From Herbaspirillum sp. (GTDB taxonomy: Bacteria; Pseudomonadota; Gammaproteobacteria; Burkholderiales; Burkholderiaceae_D), in assembly GCF_017744395.1 (NCBI RefSeq), contig NZ_JAGIBI010000003.1, forward strand, positions 310,001 to 374,000: a stretch of DNA of 64,000 nt, read 5' to 3'. Numbering within the stretch: position 1 is the first letter of the stretch; each line of letters begins with the position of its first letter. Both the position numbers and the translations under genes were made by a program. The notes under the pieces are model-generated. The model ran no database searches and was not told the DNA's origin. It saw only the letters and a program-made list of their open reading frames with translations. Below are positions 59,876 through 64,000 of this stretch, piece after piece.

Positions 59876-60403
59876 TTATCTCACGAAACGGTTGACGTAG
59901 TCGGCGCCCAGGCCGACCGCTTCGTAGTGCTTGCGGCACATGTCCAGCTTGGTGAAGACATCTTCATAGCCTTCGAACTTGCCCCAAGGATCGCAATAGA
60001 ACATCACGCCGGTGATGTGGAAGTAGGTGATCATTTCTTCCACGTCTTCCGGCACGTACAGGGTATGTGTTTCGCCCGGCGGTTCGAACACGTAGCTGCC
60101 TTGCTCGGCGATCCAGTCGTGCTCCAGGTAGCGCCACTTGCCCTTCAGCACCATGCCGTGCACCGGCGCCGGATGGCGGTGGCGCGACAGCACGCCCGAC
60201 TTGCGCACGCGCAGCAGGTTGGTCCAGTAGCCTTGCGAGACGTTCAGGCACAGCGGGCGGAACCAGACGTTTTCGGCCTGCGGCACCCAGACGCGCTCGT
60301 CTTCGGGAATGGCCGGGTTGACGACGATCTCCAGCGGGGCTTCCTTGGGATTGGGAAATTGGTAGGGCATCATCTTCGATGCGGCAGGCGTGGGTTCGCT
60401 CAT
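59876..60403 (-). CDS. Cupin dioxygenase-like protein (2,4'-dihydroxyacetophenone dioxygenase family)
   Basis: A 175-residue single-cupin protein. Metal-binding residues are visible in RHRHPAPVHGMVLKGKWRYLEHDW (His-x-His and a later Glu/His) and PPGETHTLYVPED. This resembles 2,4'-dihydroxyacetophenone dioxygenase, an iron enzyme that cleaves a C-C bond next to a keto group. The actual substrate is unknown. GAGGAG precedes the ATG. It is the first gene of the IclR-linked cluster and has dyads upstream that could be the operator. Confidence 0.78.
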   Translation of the reverse strand: MSEPTPAASKMMPYQFPNPKEAPLEIVVNPAIPEDERVWVPQAENVWFRPLCLNVSQGYWTNLLRVRKSGVLSRHRHPAPVHGMVLKGKWRYLEHDWIAEQGSYVFEPPGETHTLYVPEDVEEMITYFHITGVMFYCDPWGKFEGYEDVFTKLDMCRKHYEAVGLGADYVNRFVR

Positions 60404-60873
60404 CGGGGTCTCCTCATAGGTGTGTTCCGTAGACTTGTTTGTCTAATATATGGACATATAGTCTGCAATATGGTCACTTTGAGCGATTGGCGGATCGATG
60501 TCAAGCCGGTGATCGGTACGGATGTCGCCCTGAAAGCGAGTGGCGGATGAGTGGGGTCAATCCGCCGAAGCGTCATTTTTCTTCAAAATTGCGGTTCGTG
60601 AGGCAGGGGGAAACCATGCTTTGCAAACACGAGCTATATTTTCAATTTGGCGGGTATGAAGTCGCTTGCCCGCGACAAAATCACTGACCAGTGCAGTGGT
60701 CGTACCAATTTTGAAGAGGCCGAAGTGTAGTGCAATAGCGCGCGGAAATACACGCGATGAAGGATGAAAATTCTGCTTCCGCCAAATTCATCCCAAATGA
60801 TGGGAGGCTTGTGCCGGGACGACGATTTTCAGATGGCGGGCTTCACTGAACGGCATTGGCGCCAAGCCGGCGT
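60404..60873. other. Intergenic region with nested inverted repeats
   Basis: About 470 bases without a credible gene. Near the cupin gene are regulatory-looking dyads (see 60430-60460). Further on, two pairs of inverted repeats are nested: 11 bp (60581-60591 with 60706-60716) and 10 bp (about 60645-60654 with 60779-60788). A third, CTGAACG/CGTTCAG, overlaps the LysR stop codon and may act as its terminator. The segment is less GC-rich than its neighbours. Confidence 0.5.
60430..60460. promoter_or_regulatory. Adjacent dyads upstream of the cupin gene
   Basis: Two dyads sit side by side: TAGAC-N6-GTCTA (60430-60445) and TATATGGACATATA (60447-60460). They lie 27-57 bases upstream of the cupin start codon, where a repressor such as the IclR protein would act. 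Confidence 0.55.
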
Positions 60874-61773
60874 TCAGTCGTTCCAGTGCACCTGCCTGAA
60901 CGCCTCGGACAGGAAATCCAGCATCGCCCGCACCTTGGGCGGGAGGTGGCTGCGGCTAGGGTAGACGGCGTAGATGCCCAGGTCGGGCGCGGTGTAGTCG
61001 GGAAGTATCGGCACCAGTTGGCCGCTGCGCAGGTACTGGTCGATCATGAAGGTCGGCTGGCGCGTGATGCCGGCGCCGCCCAGCGCCGCCGCCACGCAGC
61101 TGTCGCCGTTGTTGACGTGGATGCGCGAATTTATCTTGACGCTGACCGTGCCTTCGGGGCCGTTGAACTGCCAGTCGTCCTTGCTGGCGTTGTAGCTGTA
61201 GCTGATGGTGTGATGCTGCGCCAGCTCATACGGATGGGACGGCGTGCCGTGTTTTTCGAGATAGGCCGGCGCGGCGCACACCAGCAGTTTTGTGGTGGCC
61301 AGCTTGCGGTGCACCAGCGTGGAGTCGGACAGGCGGGCGATGCGGATGGCCATGTCGAATCCTTCGTCGATGATATCGACGATGCGGTCCGACAGCGTGA
61401 TGTCCAGCGCCACGCCGGGATGGCGCTCCATGAACACCGGCCACAGTGGCGCCAGATGCAGCACGCCGAAGGTGTGCGGCGCGTTGATGCGCAGCAGGCC
61501 GGTCGGGTTGGCCGCGCCGGCCAGCAGCAGGTCGTCGGCTTCTTCCAGCGCGGCCACGATCTGCTTGCAGCGCTCCAGGTAGAGCGTACCGGCTTCGGTG
61601 AGCGACAGGCGGCGCGTGGTCCGCTGCATCAGGCGCGAACCCAGCCGCGCCTCCAGGTCAAGCACCGTGCGCGAGACCGCCGCCTTGGAGATGCCCAGCG
61701 CATCGGCGGCCTTCACGAAGCTGCCCAGTTCGGCAACGGCGATGAAGCATTCGATTTCCCGCAGTTTGTTCAA
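60874..61773 (-). CDS. LysR-type transcriptional regulator
   Basis: A 299-residue LysR protein of the CrgA/YafC-like group: winged helix (about 3-62, with SFVKAADALGISKAAVSRTVLDLEARLG) and an effector domain (about 90-295). The start is a TTG at 61773 with CGGAG upstream. It is the last gene after doxX and the DODA-type dioxygenase gene on the same strand and is probably their regulator. Confidence 0.88.
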   Translation of the reverse strand: MNKLREIECFIAVAELGSFVKAADALGISKAAVSRTVLDLEARLGSRLMQRTTRRLSLTEAGTLYLERCKQIVAALEEADDLLLAGAANPTGLLRINAPHTFGVLHLAPLWPVFMERHPGVALDITLSDRIVDIIDEGFDMAIRIARLSDSTLVHRKLATTKLLVCAAPAYLEKHGTPSHPYELAQHHTISYSYNASKDDWQFNGPEGTVSVKINSRIHVNNGDSCVAAALGGAGITRQPTFMIDQYLRSGQLVPILPDYTAPDLGIYAVYPSRSHLPPKVRAMLDFLSEAFRQVHWND

Positions 61774-61828
61774 TCCCTATCTCCGAGACGGCGCCGCGCG
61801 GGCGCCATCCCTGTTCAGGAACGGCGGC

Positions 61829-62659
61829 TCAGGCGGCGGCCGGTAGTTGTGCCAGCAGCTTGGAGGCGGTGCCGAAGGCGAAGGCATCCATGCGCAGGCT
61901 ATGATACGTCGAACCGCTGTCGAGGTGGACGAACTGCGTCCAGTCGTCGGCCGCGCCCATGGCGAAGAACAGCGTGAGCAAGTGTTCGTCGCTGGGATGG
62001 GTGCGTACCGCGTGCGGCGCGGTGCTGCGGTAGCCGAACAGGCCTTCCAGGTCGCCGGCCTGCATGCGGTCGAGGAACCAGTGCAGGAATTCCATCGTAT
62101 GCGGCGCGTCCGCAGAGTCCGGATCGTTGCGGCGCAGTTCGCGCAGGTTGTGCGTGAAGCTGCCGGAGCCGACCAGCAGGATCCCTTCCTGCGCCAGCGG
62201 CGCCAGCAAGCGGCCGATGCGGTAGTGGTACTCCGGCGGCATATGCGGTTGCAGCGACAACTGCACTACCGGCACATCGGCCTGCGGATACAGGTAGCGC
62301 AGCGGCACCCAGGCGCCGTGGTCCAGCCCCCAACTGCCGTCGGTGCCGGCTTCCACGCCGCCGTCGCGCAGCAGGCGCGCCACATGCTCGGCCAGTGCCG
62401 GTTGGCCCGGGGCCGGGTAATCCAGTTGATACAGCGCCTGCGGGAAACCGCCGAAGTCGTGGATCACCGTCGGCTTGACCTGGTTGCCCACGCGCGCGGT
62501 CACGGTTTCCCAATGCGGCGAGACCACCACGATGGCCTTGGGCCGCGGCAGGGTAATGCCGATGTCCGACAGCAGCGGGCCGGTGCGGCCGGGTTCCACG
62601 GCCAGCATGGGCGAGCCGTGCGAGACGAACAGCGAAGGCAGGTGCATGGAATCGGACAT
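61829..62659 (-). CDS. DODA-type extradiol ring-cleavage dioxygenase (YgiD-like)
   Basis: A 276-residue class III extradiol dioxygenase of the 4,5-DOPA dioxygenase/YgiD group. Zinc/iron ligands are visible in LFVSHGSPM (about residue 14), VVVSPHWET and GLDHGAWVPLRYLYPQ; SGSFTHNLREL is also conserved. It is cytosolic. YgiD of E. coli cleaves L-DOPA weakly; physiological substrates are unknown. AGGAG precedes the ATG. The doxX gene upstream is 62 bases away and the LysR gene downstream 55 bases away. Confidence 0.88.
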   Translation of the reverse strand: MSDSMHLPSLFVSHGSPMLAVEPGRTGPLLSDIGITLPRPKAIVVVSPHWETVTARVGNQVKPTVIHDFGGFPQALYQLDYPAPGQPALAEHVARLLRDGGVEAGTDGSWGLDHGAWVPLRYLYPQADVPVVQLSLQPHMPPEYHYRIGRLLAPLAQEGILLVGSGSFTHNLRELRRNDPDSADAPHTMEFLHWFLDRMQAGDLEGLFGYRSTAPHAVRTHPSDEHLLTLFFAMGAADDWTQFVHLDSGSTYHSLRMDAFAFGTASKLLAQLPAAA

Positions 62660-62721
62660 GGTGTTCTCCTGTGGCCGCCATGCTCAATGGCGTGGCGGCC
62701 CGCTAGTGATTGATGTGAGGC

Positions 62722-63135
62722 TTAGTTGCGATTATCGCGCTTGAGGGCAAACGCGCCATCGCCCAGCAGGAAGACGGCGATCAGGCCGACGATCCACAGC
62801 GCCAGGTATTCCCAGCCGCCATGCGGGTTGGTGAAGAAGAAGCCAGCCGGGCCGTGCACCAGCACGATCGCGCCCAGCAGGTCCAGCGCCAGCGGGATCG
62901 CCAGCCAGCGGCCGTAGTAGCCCAGTACCAGCGTGATGCCGCCGACCACTTCCAGCAGGATCACCGGATAGGCGAGGAAGCCGGGCACGCCCAGCGAGGC
63001 GAAGAAGCCCACGGTGCCGGCCGGCGTGAAGACGAAGATCTTCAATCCAGCATGGACCAGGAAGAAGATGCCCATGGTGACGCGCAGCAGGAAGGCGGCG
63101 TAGTCGGCTTTGGTATTGACGGTGACGGTAGTCAT
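62722..63135 (-). CDS. DoxX-family membrane protein
   Basis: A 137-residue protein with four hydrophobic helices. DoxX-family marks: YAAFLLRVTMGIFFLVHAGLKI, FFASLGVPGFLAYPVILLEVVGGI and the final GGWEYLALWIVGLIAVFLLGDGA. DoxX proteins are inner-membrane proteins linked to quinone or thiosulfate redox metabolism and oxidative-stress complexes. The ATG at 63135 has GGGGAAAA upstream. First gene of doxX-dioxygenase-lysR. Confidence 0.88.
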   Translation of the reverse strand: MTTVTVNTKADYAAFLLRVTMGIFFLVHAGLKIFVFTPAGTVGFFASLGVPGFLAYPVILLEVVGGITLVLGYYGRWLAIPLALDLLGAIVLVHGPAGFFFTNPHGGWEYLALWIVGLIAVFLLGDGAFALKRDNRN

Positions 63136-63288
63136 GATTTTCCCCGAAGAGTCTGTGAATGATGTGCCGACCACTGGATCGGCTGCCATGACGACACTTT
63201 AAGGAAAGAGCTGGAGCGGATAAATCCGCTTGGACGGGAAGGATTGTCTCATCCAGATTGACAATCGCTTCCCGCCAGAGGGAGGGAT

Positions 63289-64000
63289 TCAGTCTTCGCT
63301 GTTCCTGGACTGCGGCTTGGCTTCTTCGCGGCGGTTGTAGCCGGCCACCATGTCGAAGCGGAACAGGCGGCATTCCAGCGCGCCGTTGAAGAACGGCGTC
63401 TTGCGCGATTCCTTCAGGCGCATCAGCTTGGGCAGGCCGAGGTCGGCCGAGAACAGGAACACGCTCCAGCCGGCGAAGCGCTGCTTGAGCGTGGTGGAGA
63501 AGGCGCTGAAGAATTGCGTGAACAGTTCCTCGGTCGGCAGCGCGCGGTCGCCGCGCACGCCGATACGTTCGCCATACGGCGGGTTGGACAGCATGATGCC
63601 GACCAGCGGCTTGCCGTCGGCGTCCGTCGGCGCCTTGATCTCCTGCGCCTCGATCTGCTTGAGCGGCACTTCGAACTGGATGCCGGCGCGGCGCAGGTTC
63701 TCGCGCGTCAGTTCCACCATGTCGCCCGAAATGTCGCTGCCGAACAGCGTCGGCGTAGTCGGCAGCGGATTGGGTTTGAAGTCGCCCTTGATGGCCAGCC
63801 AGGCTTCGGCATTGAAGTTGCTGAATTTCTCGAAGGCGAAGCGGCGGCGCGCGCCCGGCGGCACGCCGGCGATCATTTGTGCCGCTTCGGCCAGGATGGT
63901 GCCGGAGCCGCACATGGGATCGAACAGCGGCACGCCCGGCTTCCAGCCGGAAGTGCGCAACAGGCCGGCGGCCAGGTTCTCGCGCAGCGGCGCGTCGCCG
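63289..64000 (-). CDS. rlmL: 23S rRNA (guanine-N2) methyltransferase RlmL-like (partial)
   Basis: The C-terminal 236 residues are present; the gene runs off the right edge, where the frame stays open (GDAPLRENLAAGLL before LRTSGWKPG). The SAM motif is FDPMCGSGTILAEAA and the catalytic motif SNPPYGER, as in RlmL/YcbY and related THUMP-domain N2-guanine methyltransferases. The THUMP domain would lie outside the window. It methylates a 23S rRNA guanine (G2445 in E. coli). The C-terminal RlmK domain of the E. coli fusion is absent, so this is the single-domain form. Confidence 0.85.
   Translation of the reverse strand, partial: GDAPLRENLAAGLLRTSGWKPGVPLFDPMCGSGTILAEAAQMIAGVPPGARRRFAFEKFSNFNAEAWLAIKGDFKPNPLPTTPTLFGSDISGDMVELTRENLRRAGIQFEVPLKQIEAQEIKAPTDADGKPLVGIMLSNPPYGERIGVRGDRALPTEELFTQFFSAFSTTLKQRFAGWSVFLFSADLGLPKLMRLKESRKTPFFNGALECRLFRFDMVAGYNRREEAKPQSRNSED

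Overview
The window reads as chromosomal DNA of a GC-rich Burkholderiales betaproteobacterium. An Oxalobacteraceae / Herbaspirillum-like host is my best guess from gene style: a second IF-1 gene with a C-terminal tail, metQ-metQ-metN-metI, many LysR/GntR/AraC/IclR-controlled catabolic operons, and a MesX/MesD methionine synthase. This is inference, because there is no rRNA or other taxonomic marker. I see no tRNA, rRNA, CRISPR array, intact insertion sequence or prophage. Both edges cut genes: a PAS-domain sensor on the left and an RlmL-type rRNA methyltransferase on the right.

Layout. 1-9.8 kb: mixed single genes (PAS sensor, lipoprotein, MazG-like pyrophosphohydrolase, methyltransferase, diguanylate cyclase, DUF2325 protein, WYL regulator with a VOC protein, SBF-type transporter divergent from a LysR regulator). 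9.8-16.4 kb: FapA (DUF342) with a Cys-rich partner, a CDF metal exporter, three unrecognised proteins and infA. 16.9-20.4 kb: a MetQNI importer with two tandem MetQ proteins. 20.4-27.9 kb: a GntR-controlled catabolic operon (PLP aminotransferase, MFS importer, FAH/hydratase-fold enzyme, 1005-residue YdiJ-like flavin/Fe-S dehydrogenase) with conspicuous operator repeats. 28.0-36.8 kb: a tightly coupled organosulfur operon (two oxygenases, SoxC/SorA-like sulfite dehydrogenase with cytochrome c, SsuABC-type transporter with two permeases) beside an AraC regulator. 37-40.6 kb: NmrA-like protein, a small ParB-fold-like protein, EamA and YitT membrane proteins.

41.1-45.4 kb holds the most interesting locus: MesX (DUF1852) and MesD, a folate-independent, oxygen-linked methionine synthase pair, followed by a flavin reductase and a MetF-MetV fusion. 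A 39-codon upstream frame overlaps the mesX start. 45.5-52.6 kb is a two-partner secretion pair (TpsB transporter and a roughly 1750-residue TpsA exoprotein). 53.3-54.6 kb is an ammonium transporter with a good sigma-54 promoter and an NtrC-type site. PhoD phosphatase, an IclR/SDR/MFS/cupin catabolic cluster, and a DoxX / ring-opening dioxygenase / LysR group follow.

Together the genes describe a metabolically flexible soil- or plant-associated bacterium equipped to scavenge methionine, sulfonates, ammonium, phosphate esters and organic acids. Start codons were moved from the longest frame where a Shine-Dalgarno sequence, signal peptide or family length argued for it; several genes start with TTG or GTG.
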